Below are positions 41,712 through 50,746 of a stretch of DNA of 64,000 nt, in pieces; within the stretch, counting starts at the first letter, position 1; the number at the start of each line of letters is the position of its first letter. Below the pieces are notes generated by a model. The model saw only the letters and a program-made list of their open reading frames with translations, was not told where the DNA came from and ran no database searches. This DNA comes from an uncultured Lachnospiraceae bacterium (lineage in GTDB: Bacteria > Bacillota > Clostridia > Lachnospirales > Lachnospiraceae): contig URRQ01000008.1 in the NCBI GenBank assembly GCA_900550235.1, forward strand, positions 1 to 64,000, given 5' to 3'. A program made the translations under genes and the position numbers.

Positions 41712-41736
41712 AGCAGCGACACCGTCGCTGCTTTTT
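41712..41736 (+). terminator. Intrinsic terminator between scfA and scfB
   Basis: AGCAGCGAC and GTCGCTGCT are perfectly paired around ACC, followed by TTTTT. Partial read-through would give far more peptide mRNA than maturase mRNA. Confidence 0.9.
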
Positions 41737-41760
41737 CCACGTTGAGAAAGGAGATTTGTT

Positions 41761-43152
41761 TTGATTCATCAGTATAAAAATAATGGATACGATATCGTAT
41801 TGGATGTGAATAGTGGATCTGTTCATGTAGTAGATGATATGTGTTATGACGTAATCGAAGAGCTTAATAAGCATAATGTAGAAGAGCATCCGGAAGTACT
41901 GGAAGATGCGGCGACTGTAGCAGGGCTTCAGGAGGCCTTGAAAGAAAAGTACCCGGTAGAAGAGATTGGGGAAGTATATGAGGATATCAAAGAACTTGCA
42001 AAAGCAGGACAACTTTTTACAAAGGATATCTACGAACAGTATATTGGAGCTGTGAAACAGAGAAAGACAGTTGTAAAAGCGCTTTGTCTGCATATCGCAC
42101 ATGATTGTAACCTTGCATGCAAATATTGTTTTGCGGAAGAGGGTGAGTATCATGGAAGAAGAGCGTTGATGTCTTTTGAAGTGGGAAAGAAAGCATTAGA
42201 TTTCTTAATTGCTAATTCCGGTAATCGTAGAAACCTGGAAGTGGATTTCTTTGGTGGTGAGCCATTAATGAACTGGCAGGTTGTGAAGGATTTGGTTGCA
42301 TACGGAAGAGAGCAGGAGAAGATTCATGATAAAAACTTCCGTTTCACGATCACAACGAATGGTGTGCTTTTAAATGACGAGATTCAGGAATTTGTGAATA
42401 AAGAGATGGATAATGTCGTATTGAGTCTTGACGGAAGACAAGAAGTCAACGACCATATGCGTCCGTTCCGTAATGGAAAGGGTAGCTATGATTTGATCGT
42501 TCCAAAGTTCCAGAAGTTGGCAGAGAGCCGTAATCAGCAGAAATATTATGTCAGAGGTACATTTACAAGAGAGAATTTAGATTTCTCAAAAGACGTGCTT
42601 CATTTTGCAGATTTAGGATTTGAGCAGATTTCCATTGAACCGGTTGTTGGAGAGGATACAGACTTCTATTCTATTCAGAAGGAACACCTTCCACAGATTT
42701 TTGAAGAATACGATATTCTTGCAAAGGAATTGATCAAGAGAGAGAAAGAGGGCAGAGGTGTGAATTTCTTCCACTTTATGATCGATCTTGACGGCGGACC
42801 ATGTATTTCCAAACGTTTATCAGGCTGTGGGTCGGGAACAGAATATTTAGCTGTAACTCCTTGGGGAGATCTGTATCCTTGCCATCAGTTTGTTGGAGAT
42901 GAGGACTTCTTAATGGGTAATGTAGACGATGGAATCACAAGACCGGAGATTGCCGAAGAGTTCCGTGGCTGTAGTGTTTACTCCAAAGATAAATGCAAGA
43001 ATTGCTTTGCAAAATTCTACTGTAGCGGTGGATGCATGGCAAATGCTTATAAATTCCATGGCTCTATTCACAATACATATGATGTGGGATGCGAGATGGA
43101 GAGAAAGCGTGTGGAATGTGCAATTATGATGAAAGCTGCGTTGGCAGAGTAA
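41761..43152 (+). CDS. scfB: SCIFF radical SAM maturase
   Basis: ScfB installs thioether bonds in the SCIFF peptide. The 463-residue product starts at TTG, seven bases after AAAGGAG. It has an N-terminal peptide-recognition domain (about 1-90), the radical SAM motif CNLACKYC (near residue 116) that binds the 4Fe-4S cluster and SAM, and a C-terminal SPASM domain. That domain's Cys ligands for two auxiliary clusters are visible in SGCGSGTEYL, DLYPCHQF, CKNCFAKFYCSGGC and a last Cys in DVGCEMERK. It lies 75 bases after scfA, beyond a terminator, and 15 before secDF. Confidence 0.97.
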   Translation: MIHQYKNNGYDIVLDVNSGSVHVVDDMCYDVIEELNKHNVEEHPEVLEDAATVAGLQEALKEKYPVEEIGEVYEDIKELAKAGQLFTKDIYEQYIGAVKQRKTVVKALCLHIAHDCNLACKYCFAEEGEYHGRRALMSFEVGKKALDFLIANSGNRRNLEVDFFGGEPLMNWQVVKDLVAYGREQEKIHDKNFRFTITTNGVLLNDEIQEFVNKEMDNVVLSLDGRQEVNDHMRPFRNGKGSYDLIVPKFQKLAESRNQQKYYVRGTFTRENLDFSKDVLHFADLGFEQISIEPVVGEDTDFYSIQKEHLPQIFEEYDILAKELIKREKEGRGVNFFHFMIDLDGGPCISKRLSGCGSGTEYLAVTPWGDLYPCHQFVGDEDFLMGNVDDGITRPEIAEEFRGCSVYSKDKCKNCFAKFYCSGGCMANAYKFHGSIHNTYDVGCEMERKRVECAIMMKAALAE

Positions 43153-43167
43153 GGAGTGAATGAGGAC

Positions 43168-45309
43168 ATGAAGAAAAACAAAGGCATTATTAGCCTGATT
43201 CTTGTTGCTTTGCTGACAATTCTTTTGGGATTCACAAGCGTAGTGGGACTTGGAAGCAAACATACAGGAGCGGCAAAGAATATTAAGCTTGGTCTGGATC
43301 TTGAAGGTGGTGTAAGTATCACATATCAAGCAAAAGGAAAAACACCTTCCGAGAGCGAAATGAAAGATACTGTTTACAAAATGCAAAAGCGTGTGGAACA
43401 GTACAGTACAGAAGCTACAGTTTATCAAGAAGGTGATGACCGCATTACAATCGAAATTCCGGGTGTAACAGATGCGAACAAAGTCTTGACAGAGCTTGGT
43501 AAACCAGGATCTTTGGAATTCCAGGACGAAACAGGAAAAGTGGTACTTCAGGGAACTGATGTAAAGACAGCGACAGCAAGGATTATTGAAAAAGAAACTG
43601 GAGCAAAAGAAAACATCGTAGAGTTGAACCTTACAAAAGAAGGTGGCAAGAAATTTGCGGAAGCAACAAAGGCTAACATTGGAAAACCAATCAATATTGT
43701 CTATGATGGTGAAGTGATCAGTAACCCGATGGTAAATGAAGAGATTACAGGCGGACAGGCTGTGATCAGCGGTAATTTTACATATGAAGAAGTAGAAAAT
43801 CTTGCTTCCACAATCCGTATCGGTGGGTTGAAAGTAGAATTGGAAGAATTGAATTCAAGCGTAGTTGCTGCAAAACTTGGTGAGGAGGCGATCAATACAA
43901 GTTTGTTGGCGGGATTGATCGGACTTATTATCATTTTCGTGTTCATGTGCGTTGTGTATAGACTTCCGGGATTTGCGTCAAGTATTGCGCTTTGCATTTA
44001 TACAGGAATCGTATTAGTTGCTTTGAATGCATTTGATATTACATTGACACTTCCGGGTATTGCAGGTATTATCCTTGGCATCGGTATGGCTGTTGATGCT
44101 AATGTTATCATTTTTGCGAGAGTAAAAGAAGAACTGGCAGCTGGAAGAAATGTAAAAACTTCGTTAAAGACAGGGTTCCAAAAAGCATTATCTGCAATTT
44201 TAGATGGTAACGTGACGACATTAATTGCTGCGATTGTTCTTGGATTGATGGGAACAGGTAGTGTAAAAGGATTTGCACAGACATTAGCGCTTGGTATTGT
44301 AGTTTCTATGTTTACAGCTCTTGTTGTGACAAGGATCATCATTTTCTCACTTTACGCGGTTGGATGTAAGAGTGAAAAATTATATGGAATACAGAAGGAA
44401 AGAAAAACAATTAATTTCCTTGCAAAGAAAAAAGTATTCTTTGGTATCTCTATTGCACTTGTAGTGAGTGGATTTGTTGGAATGGGTATTTTTGCTTCCA
44501 AAGGTGACGGAGCATTGAATTACAGCCTTGAATTCATGGGTGGTACAGCGACCAATGTAACATTTAATGAAGATTATTCCATCAAAGAGATTGATTCACA
44601 GATTGTTCCTGTAATCGAAAAGACAACAGGTGATAAGAACGTACAGACGCAGAAGATCAAAGGAACGAATCAGGTTTCAATCAAGACACAGACATTGGAT
44701 CTTGAGAAACGTGAGGCTATGATTGCAGCTCTTGTTGAAAAGTTTGGTGTAGATGAATCTAAGATTACATATAACAATATCGGTTCTACAGTAAGTTCTG
44801 AGATGAGAAGAGATGCTGTTGTAGCGGTATTGGTTGCGACACTCTGTATGCTGATCTATATTTGGCTTCGATTCAAAGATTTCCGATTTGCAAGCAGTGC
44901 GATCATTGCATTACTGCATGACGTGTTGGTAGTCCTTGCATTCTATGCAATTGCACGTGTATCTGTGGGTAACACATTTATTGCATGTATGTTGACGATT
45001 GTCGGATATTCTATCAACGCAACGATTGTTATTTTTGACCGAATCCGTGAAGAGAATAAGATCAAATCAAGAAAAGATACATTGGAAGACGTTGTTAACA
45101 GAAGTATCACACAGACGCTTACAAGAAGTGTATACACTTCATTTACAACATTTGTAATGGTAGCGCTTCTCTTTGTGATGGGTGTAAGCTCAGTGAAAGA
45201 ATTTGCGGCTCCGCTTATGGTTGGTGTAGCAGTAGGCGCATTCTCATCTGTATGTATTACCGGCGCGCTTTGGTATGTGATGAAAACAAAGGTGGCAACG
45301 AAAGCATAA
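43168..45309 (+). CDS. secDF: Fused protein translocase subunit SecDF
   Basis: SecDF uses the proton gradient to help pull proteins through SecYEG. The 713-residue chain joins SecD (about 1-405) and SecF (about 415-713), each with an extracytoplasmic domain and six membrane segments. SecD shows LGLDLEGGVSITY near the start and GIAGIILGIGMAVDANVIIF; SecF shows LNYSLEFMGGTATNV, then a YSINATIVIFDRIREN motif. I start at ATG 43168, 11 bases after AAGGAG; a GTG at 43156 overlaps that site. The fused form also occurs in Bacillus. No yajC is adjacent. Confidence 0.96.
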   Translation: MKKNKGIISLILVALLTILLGFTSVVGLGSKHTGAAKNIKLGLDLEGGVSITYQAKGKTPSESEMKDTVYKMQKRVEQYSTEATVYQEGDDRITIEIPGVTDANKVLTELGKPGSLEFQDETGKVVLQGTDVKTATARIIEKETGAKENIVELNLTKEGGKKFAEATKANIGKPINIVYDGEVISNPMVNEEITGGQAVISGNFTYEEVENLASTIRIGGLKVELEELNSSVVAAKLGEEAINTSLLAGLIGLIIIFVFMCVVYRLPGFASSIALCIYTGIVLVALNAFDITLTLPGIAGIILGIGMAVDANVIIFARVKEELAAGRNVKTSLKTGFQKALSAILDGNVTTLIAAIVLGLMGTGSVKGFAQTLALGIVVSMFTALVVTRIIIFSLYAVGCKSEKLYGIQKERKTINFLAKKKVFFGISIALVVSGFVGMGIFASKGDGALNYSLEFMGGTATNVTFNEDYSIKEIDSQIVPVIEKTTGDKNVQTQKIKGTNQVSIKTQTLDLEKREAMIAALVEKFGVDESKITYNNIGSTVSSEMRRDAVVAVLVATLCMLIYIWLRFKDFRFASSAIIALLHDVLVVLAFYAIARVSVGNTFIACMLTIVGYSINATIVIFDRIREENKIKSRKDTLEDVVNRSITQTLTRSVYTSFTTFVMVALLFVMGVSSVKEFAAPLMVGVAVGAFSSVCITGALWYVMKTKVATKA

Positions 45310-45326
45310 TAGTGGTAAAATAGATA

Positions 45327-45363
45327 AAAACGGGAGATTAAAAGAGTTAATCTCCCGTTTTTT
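45327..45363 (+). terminator. Intrinsic terminator after secDF
   Basis: AAAACGGGAGATTAA and TTAATCTCCCGTTTT are perfectly complementary around a five-base loop, ending in a T-run. Confidence 0.92.
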
Positions 45364-45385
45364 GAAATACAAAGGAGAACGAAAG

Positions 45386-47101
45386 ATGGAAAAATGGTTT
45401 TTAACCCGGAAAGGAGCTGACTTTCAAGGGATTAGTCAGAAGTTTCAGATAAGCCCGATTCTTGCTCGTTTGATCCGCAATCGAGAAATCATTGGAGATG
45501 ACGCGATTGAGTTATATTTGCATGGAACGATAGCAGAACTATATGATGGAATCCTGATGAAAGATATGGATGTAGCGGTTTCTATTTTGCAGGAAAAAAT
45601 ACGGGAGGGAAAAGAGATTCGTATCATTGGAGATTACGATATAGATGGAATCAATGCAACGTATATTTTGATGGAAGGTCTTCGTGCACTTGGCGGCAAT
45701 GTAAGTATTGATATTCCGGATCGGATGAAGGACGGATATGGATTGAATCAGAATTTGATCGATCGAGCATTAGGAGATGATATTGATACGATCATCACTT
45801 GTGACAATGGAATTGCGGCAAGGGAAGAAATAGGATATGCAAAACGTCTGGGAATGACAGTGATCGTAACAGATCATCATGAGATTCCGTATGAAGAGAC
45901 GGAGGAAGGAATTCGGTATTTGCTGCCGTCTGCAGATGCAGTTGTAGATCCAAAACGAGCAGATTGTAAATATCCATTTCCGAATCTGTGCGGGGCTGCA
46001 GTCGCTTATAAATTAGTGGAAACCTTGTTCAATGTAGAAGGAAAAGATGCAGATGATATTGATTATCTGATGGAAAATGTAGCTATTGCTACAGTCGGTG
46101 ATGTGATGGATCTTGTGGGAGAGAATCGTATTTTTGTGAAGCAAGGACTAGAGATGTTAAGGCGGACGAAAAATCTTGGATTAGCCGCATTGATTGAATG
46201 TACGGCGATTCCTGTGGAACGTTTGTCTGCGTATCATATTGGGTTTGTATTGGGGCCATGTTTCAATGCGAGTGGGAGACTCGATACAGCAAAACGTGCC
46301 ATTGAATTGCTATGTGCAAAGACAAAAAGAGATGCGGAAATCCTTGCGGGAGATCTAAAAGCCTTGAATGACAGCAGAAAAGATATGACTGCTCATGCGG
46401 TAGAAGACGCAATTGAGATGGTAGAGACAACAGAGATTGGAAAAGACAGGGTTCTTGTGATTTATTTGCCGGATTGTCATGAAAGCCTAGCCGGAATCGT
46501 AGCGGGACGGATTCGGGAAAAATACTACAAACCGGTGTTTGTACTGACAGATGCAGAAGATGGAGTAAAAGGTTCGGGTCGTTCCATCGAGACGTATCAT
46601 ATGTATGAAGGAATGAACAGTTGTAAAGAGTTGTTTACGAAATTCGGAGGACATAAACTTGCCGCCGGACTATCTCTGCCAAAAGAAAATGTAGAGTTGT
46701 TTCGTAAACGAATTAATGAACAATGTCGATTGACGGAAGATGATTTGTGCGAAAAAGTATCTATAGACATGCAGCTTCCTCTTGCTTATGTGAATGAAGA
46801 ACTTGTGAATGAATTGGAGTGTTTAGAACCATTTGGAAAAGGGAATCCTAAACCTGTATTTGCAGAGAGAGGAATTGAAGTTCTGCAGACCAAAATTCTT
46901 GGGAAAAATCAAAATGTACTGAAACTTCTCGTCAGAGATTCGCAGGGAACGAAGATGGAAGCGCTTTATTTTGGAGATATTCCACAATGTTTGGACGTGA
47001 TCAATGCAAAACATGGAAAGATTAATATTACATATTATCCGGATATCAATGAATATATGGGAAGAAAGACACCGCAGATTGTAATACAGAATTATCAGTA
47101 A
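45386..47101 (+). CDS. recJ: Single-stranded-DNA-specific exonuclease RecJ
   Basis: RecJ degrades single-stranded DNA 5' to 3' in recombination and repair. The 571-residue product starts at ATG 45386, eight bases after AAAGGAG. The DHH phosphoesterase motifs are GDYDIDGINAT, CDNGIA, TDHHE and the DHHA1-type SGRSIETYHMYEG with GGHKLAAGL; an OB-like C-terminal domain follows. The length is shorter than Bacillus RecJ, which has an extra C-terminal region, and closer to other clostridial forms. Confidence 0.95.
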   Translation: MEKWFLTRKGADFQGISQKFQISPILARLIRNREIIGDDAIELYLHGTIAELYDGILMKDMDVAVSILQEKIREGKEIRIIGDYDIDGINATYILMEGLRALGGNVSIDIPDRMKDGYGLNQNLIDRALGDDIDTIITCDNGIAAREEIGYAKRLGMTVIVTDHHEIPYEETEEGIRYLLPSADAVVDPKRADCKYPFPNLCGAAVAYKLVETLFNVEGKDADDIDYLMENVAIATVGDVMDLVGENRIFVKQGLEMLRRTKNLGLAALIECTAIPVERLSAYHIGFVLGPCFNASGRLDTAKRAIELLCAKTKRDAEILAGDLKALNDSRKDMTAHAVEDAIEMVETTEIGKDRVLVIYLPDCHESLAGIVAGRIREKYYKPVFVLTDAEDGVKGSGRSIETYHMYEGMNSCKELFTKFGGHKLAAGLSLPKENVELFRKRINEQCRLTEDDLCEKVSIDMQLPLAYVNEELVNELECLEPFGKGNPKPVFAERGIEVLQTKILGKNQNVLKLLVRDSQGTKMEALYFGDIPQCLDVINAKHGKINITYYPDINEYMGRKTPQIVIQNYQ

Positions 47102-47115
47102 AAATTGTAGATTCA

Positions 47116-47144
47116 TTGAAAAACAGCAAAAAAAATGCTATAAT
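47116..47144 (+). promoter_or_regulatory. Promoter of apt-relA operon
   Basis: TTGAAA (47116-47121), 17 bases and TATAAT (47139-47144) with extended TGC, close to ideal. The predicted start near 47151 excludes the ATG at 47145 as the apt start. Confidence 0.8.
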
Positions 47145-47177
47145 ATGTCATATTTTGTAGGAAAATGGAGGCCGGTT

Positions 47178-47702
47178 ATGAAGCCAATAGAAGAATATGT
47201 AAGAAGTATTCCGGATTTTCCGGAAGAAGGAATTATTTTTAGAGATGTAACAAGTATATTAGAGGATGCGGATGGATTACAGTTAGCAATTGATCTAGTT
47301 CAAGAGAAGATTGGAGACCTTGAATTTGATGTTGTAGTAGGTCCGGAGTCAAGAGGATTTATTTTTGGTGTTCCGGTTGCATATAATCTCCATAAGTCCT
47401 TTGTTCCGGTAAGAAAAAAAGGAAAACTTCCTTGTGAAACAGTATCTATGGAATATGAATTGGAATACGGAAGTGCAGTGATTGAGATGCACAAAGATTC
47501 CATCAAACCGGGACAGAAAGTAGTCATCATTGATGACTTGATGGCGACAGGAGGAACGATCGAAGCAATTGTGAAGCTCGTGGAAAGCCTGGGCGGAGAA
47601 GTTGTGAAGATTGTGTTCTTGATGGAACTTGCCGGGTTAAACGGAAGAGCCAAACTGGGAGAGTATGATATGGATTCCGTGATCATATATCCGGGGAAAT
47701 AA
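47178..47702 (+). CDS. apt: Adenine phosphoribosyltransferase
   Basis: Apt salvages adenine to AMP using PRPP. The 174-residue protein shows VRSIPDFPEEGIIFRDVTS near the start, VVGPESRGFIFG and the PRPP-binding VVIIDDLMATGGT. GGAGG precedes ATG 47178 by 6 bases. It lies 22 bases before relA; the recJ-apt-relA order is widespread in Firmicutes and links purine salvage with nucleotide-based stress signalling. Confidence 0.97.
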   Translation: MKPIEEYVRSIPDFPEEGIIFRDVTSILEDADGLQLAIDLVQEKIGDLEFDVVVGPESRGFIFGVPVAYNLHKSFVPVRKKGKLPCETVSMEYELEYGSAVIEMHKDSIKPGQKVVIIDDLMATGGTIEAIVKLVESLGGEVVKIVFLMELAGLNGRAKLGEYDMDSVIIYPGK

Positions 47703-47724
47703 AGCAGGAGAGGAAGGTACCGAT

Positions 47725-50028
47725 ATGTCAGATTCAATAATACAAAATCCATATGAAAATCTGAAAATTGTTGATGGTCATGCGGTGAAGAATCCGGAAG
47801 ATTATCAAGATCCGGATAAGCTGTATGAAGCTCTTGTGAACAGAATCCGGAAATATCACCCGTCAGAAGATTTGTCTTTGATTGAAAAAGCATATACGAT
47901 TGCAAAGGATGCCCATGAAGGACAGTTCCGTAAGTCCGGGGAGCCATATATTATTCACCCGCTTTGGGTAGGAATTATTTTGGCTGAACTTGAGATGGAT
48001 AAAGAAACGATTGCGGCAGGAATTTTGCACGATGTGGTAGAGGATACGATTATGTCCTCAGAGGAGATTGCGGCCATATTCGGTACAGAGGTTTCACTTC
48101 TTGTAGAGGGAGTTACCAAAATCGGGCAATTATCTTATTCCAAAGATAAAGATAAATTAGAGATGCAGGCAGAAACTCTTCGTAAGATGTTTCTTGCAAT
48201 GTCAAAAGATATCCGAGTTATTCTGATCAAATTAGCCGACCGTCTGCATAATATGCGTACGGCGCAGTTTTGGCCTCCGCATAAGCAGAAAGAAAAAGCG
48301 CAGGAGACAATGGACATTTATGCTCCAATCGCTCAAAGGCTTGGTATTTCCAAGATTAAGACGGAGCTGGACGATTTGGCTTTAAAATACTCCCAGCCGG
48401 AAGTATTTTATGATTTGATCAATCAGTTAAATGCACGAAAAACAGAGAGAAATGAATTCGTACAGCAGATTGTAGAAGAAGTCAGAAAGCACATGGAGAA
48501 TGGCGGGATTGAAGCAACAGTATACGGCCGTGTGAAGCATTTCTTCAGCATTTATAAGAAGATGGTCAATCAGGATAAGACGGTGGATCAAGTATATGAC
48601 CTATTTGCAATCCGTATTATTGTGAAAACAGTCAAAGACTGTTATGCGGCTCTTGGCGTGATCCATGAGATGTATACACCAATTCCGGGACGTTTTAAAG
48701 ATTACATTGCGATGCCAAAGCCAAATATGTATCAGTCTCTTCATACGACATTGATGGGACCGTCCGGTCAGCCGTTTGAGATTCAGATTCGTACAGAAGA
48801 GATGCATAAGACTGCGGAATATGGTATTGCGGCGCATTGGAAATATAAAGAGTCCGGTGGAAGCGCGAAAAACGTACAGACAAGAGCAGAAGAAAAATTG
48901 ACATGGCTTCGTCAGATATTGGAATGGCAGCAGGATTCCGACAACCGTGAGTTTATGTCGTTGTTAAAAGGCGACTTGGATCTTTTTGCAGAAGATGTAT
49001 ACTGCTTTACACCGAATGGAGATGTAAAGAATCTTCCAAATGGCTCTACACCGGTTGACTTTGCATATGCTATTCATAGTGCGGTTGGTAATAAAATGGT
49101 TGGCGCTCGTGTAAACAATAAACTTGTTCCAATCGATTATAAAATTCAAAATGGTGATAGGATTGAAATTTTAACTTCACAGAATTCGAAGGGGCCAAGT
49201 CGAGACTGGCTAAATATTGTAAAGAGTACCCAGGCGAGAAATAAGATTAACCAATGGTTTAAGAAAGAATACAAAGAAGAAAATATCGTACGTGGAAAAG
49301 AGATGTTGTCTGCGTATTGCAAGGCGAAAGGTCTTGTATTATCTGATATTTTGAAACCAAAATATCAACAGGTTGTACAACGTAAATATGGATTCAAAGA
49401 TTGGAATGCGGTACTTGCGGCTTTGGGACATGGTGGATTGAAGGAAGGACAGATTGCAAACCGCCTGCAAGAGGAATATAGTAAAGACCACAAAGAAGCG
49501 ATCACAGATGAGACGATTCTTGAAAAAGTATCTGAAGCATCTAAAAATATTGTGCATGTTACAAAATCTAAGAGTGGAATTGTTGTCAAAGGGATTGACG
49601 ATATGGCAGTTCGTTTTTCAAGATGCTGTAATCCTGTGCCGGGAGATGAAATCGTAGGATTCGTGACAAGAGGACGAGGTATGTCCATTCATCGAACAGA
49701 TTGTGTCAATATCATTCATTTGTCTGAATCAGAGAGAGCACGTTTGATTCCGGCAGAATGGGAGCAGTCTGATGAAAAAGGAACCGGACTTTACATGGCG
49801 GAGATCAAGATGTATGCATATGACAGACAGGGTATGCTGATGGAGATTTCCAAAATATTTACAGAAAATAAAATTGATGTAAAGAATATGAATGTCCGAA
49901 CGAGCAAGAAAGGAACTGCGACGGTAGAAATGGGATTCATCGTTCATAGCAGAGAAGAACTGACAAAGATTATCGAGAAACTTCATCAACTGGAAGGAGT
50001 TATCGATATCGAACGTTCAGTAGGTTAG
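47725..50028 (+). CDS. relA: Bifunctional (p)ppGpp synthetase/hydrolase (Rel)
   Basis: This stringent-response enzyme makes and degrades (p)ppGpp. The 767-residue chain has an N-terminal hydrolase domain with intact HD (HDVVEDT, His102-Asp103), and a synthetase domain (about 235-350: DLFAIRIIV, GRFKDYIAMPKPNMYQSLHT, EIQIRTEEMH). A TGS domain (about 400-460), a zinc-finger-like Cys pair (SRCCNPVPGD) and a C-terminal ACT domain follow. Both catalytic domains look functional. AGGAGAGGAAGG precedes the ATG. Confidence 0.97.
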   Translation: MSDSIIQNPYENLKIVDGHAVKNPEDYQDPDKLYEALVNRIRKYHPSEDLSLIEKAYTIAKDAHEGQFRKSGEPYIIHPLWVGIILAELEMDKETIAAGILHDVVEDTIMSSEEIAAIFGTEVSLLVEGVTKIGQLSYSKDKDKLEMQAETLRKMFLAMSKDIRVILIKLADRLHNMRTAQFWPPHKQKEKAQETMDIYAPIAQRLGISKIKTELDDLALKYSQPEVFYDLINQLNARKTERNEFVQQIVEEVRKHMENGGIEATVYGRVKHFFSIYKKMVNQDKTVDQVYDLFAIRIIVKTVKDCYAALGVIHEMYTPIPGRFKDYIAMPKPNMYQSLHTTLMGPSGQPFEIQIRTEEMHKTAEYGIAAHWKYKESGGSAKNVQTRAEEKLTWLRQILEWQQDSDNREFMSLLKGDLDLFAEDVYCFTPNGDVKNLPNGSTPVDFAYAIHSAVGNKMVGARVNNKLVPIDYKIQNGDRIEILTSQNSKGPSRDWLNIVKSTQARNKINQWFKKEYKEENIVRGKEMLSAYCKAKGLVLSDILKPKYQQVVQRKYGFKDWNAVLAALGHGGLKEGQIANRLQEEYSKDHKEAITDETILEKVSEASKNIVHVTKSKSGIVVKGIDDMAVRFSRCCNPVPGDEIVGFVTRGRGMSIHRTDCVNIIHLSESERARLIPAEWEQSDEKGTGLYMAEIKMYAYDRQGMLMEISKIFTENKIDVKNMNVRTSKKGTATVEMGFIVHSREELTKIIEKLHQLEGVIDIERSVG

Positions 50029-50039
50029 GAGATTATAAG

Positions 50040-50660
50040 ATGAAAGTGGAAATATTTGTAACGGGAATTATCAGTACAAATTGTTATGTAGTTTCAAATG
50101 AAGAGACAAAAGAGGCGGTGATCATTGATCCTGCCGCCTATCCGAAGAAAATGCGAGCATATCTTCACGAGAATGAACTGCAGGTAAAAGCGATTCTTCT
50201 GACACATGGACATTTTGATCATATTATGGGGATTGATGGAATACTGGAAGAATATCAGGTTCCGGTATATGTACATGAAGAAGAAGCAGAATTGATTCAA
50301 GATCCAATCTTGAATGAATCGAATACTTATACGAATGGATATACGTTTGGTAATGCAGAGTATACAAGAGATGGCCAGATTTTGGAATTGATCGGTTATA
50401 AATTCCGAGTGATCCACACACCGGGGCATACAAGCGGCGGTGTTTCCTATTATGTGGAAAGCGAGAATGTATTGTTCAGCGGTGATACGCTGTTCCACGG
50501 TTCTGTTGGACGCACTGATTTTAAGACAAGCAGTATGTCTTCACTAGTACATTCAATTCGTGAAAAATTATTCCTGCTTCCAGATGAGACAGTTGTGTAT
50601 CCGGGACATATGGGTGCAACTTCAATTGGAACGGAAAAACAGATCAATCCGTATGTGTAA
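50040..50660 (+). CDS. Metallo-beta-lactamase fold hydrolase (glyoxalase II-like)
   Basis: The 206-residue cytoplasmic protein has the zinc-binding THGHFDHIMG motif (near residue 58), HTPGHTSGGVSYY, FSGDTLFHGSVGRTD and a final VYPGHMGATSIG. These match the YcbL/glyoxalase II-like branch of the superfamily, which hydrolyses thioesters. The physiological substrate is unknown. AGGAG lies nine bases before the ATG. It follows relA by 11 bases, an arrangement common in Lachnospiraceae. Confidence 0.9.
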   Translation: MKVEIFVTGIISTNCYVVSNEETKEAVIIDPAAYPKKMRAYLHENELQVKAILLTHGHFDHIMGIDGILEEYQVPVYVHEEEAELIQDPILNESNTYTNGYTFGNAEYTRDGQILELIGYKFRVIHTPGHTSGGVSYYVESENVLFSGDTLFHGSVGRTDFKTSSMSSLVHSIREKLFLLPDETVVYPGHMGATSIGTEKQINPYV

Positions 50661-50684
50661 TACGAGGTAGATGTAGATTTTTTA

Positions 50685-50725
50685 GAGGACGTGGCTTTTG
50701 AAGTGGCGTCCTTTGCTATTATAAC
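50685..50725 (+). promoter_or_regulatory. Weak hairpin and candidate hemZ promoter
   Basis: AGGACG and CGTCCT can pair around a 15-base loop, a weak terminator. Overlapping it, TTGAAG (50698-50703), 16 bases and TATAAC (50720-50725) may serve hemZ. Confidence 0.35.
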
Positions 50726-50746
50726 GAGATATATAGAGGATTTTAT

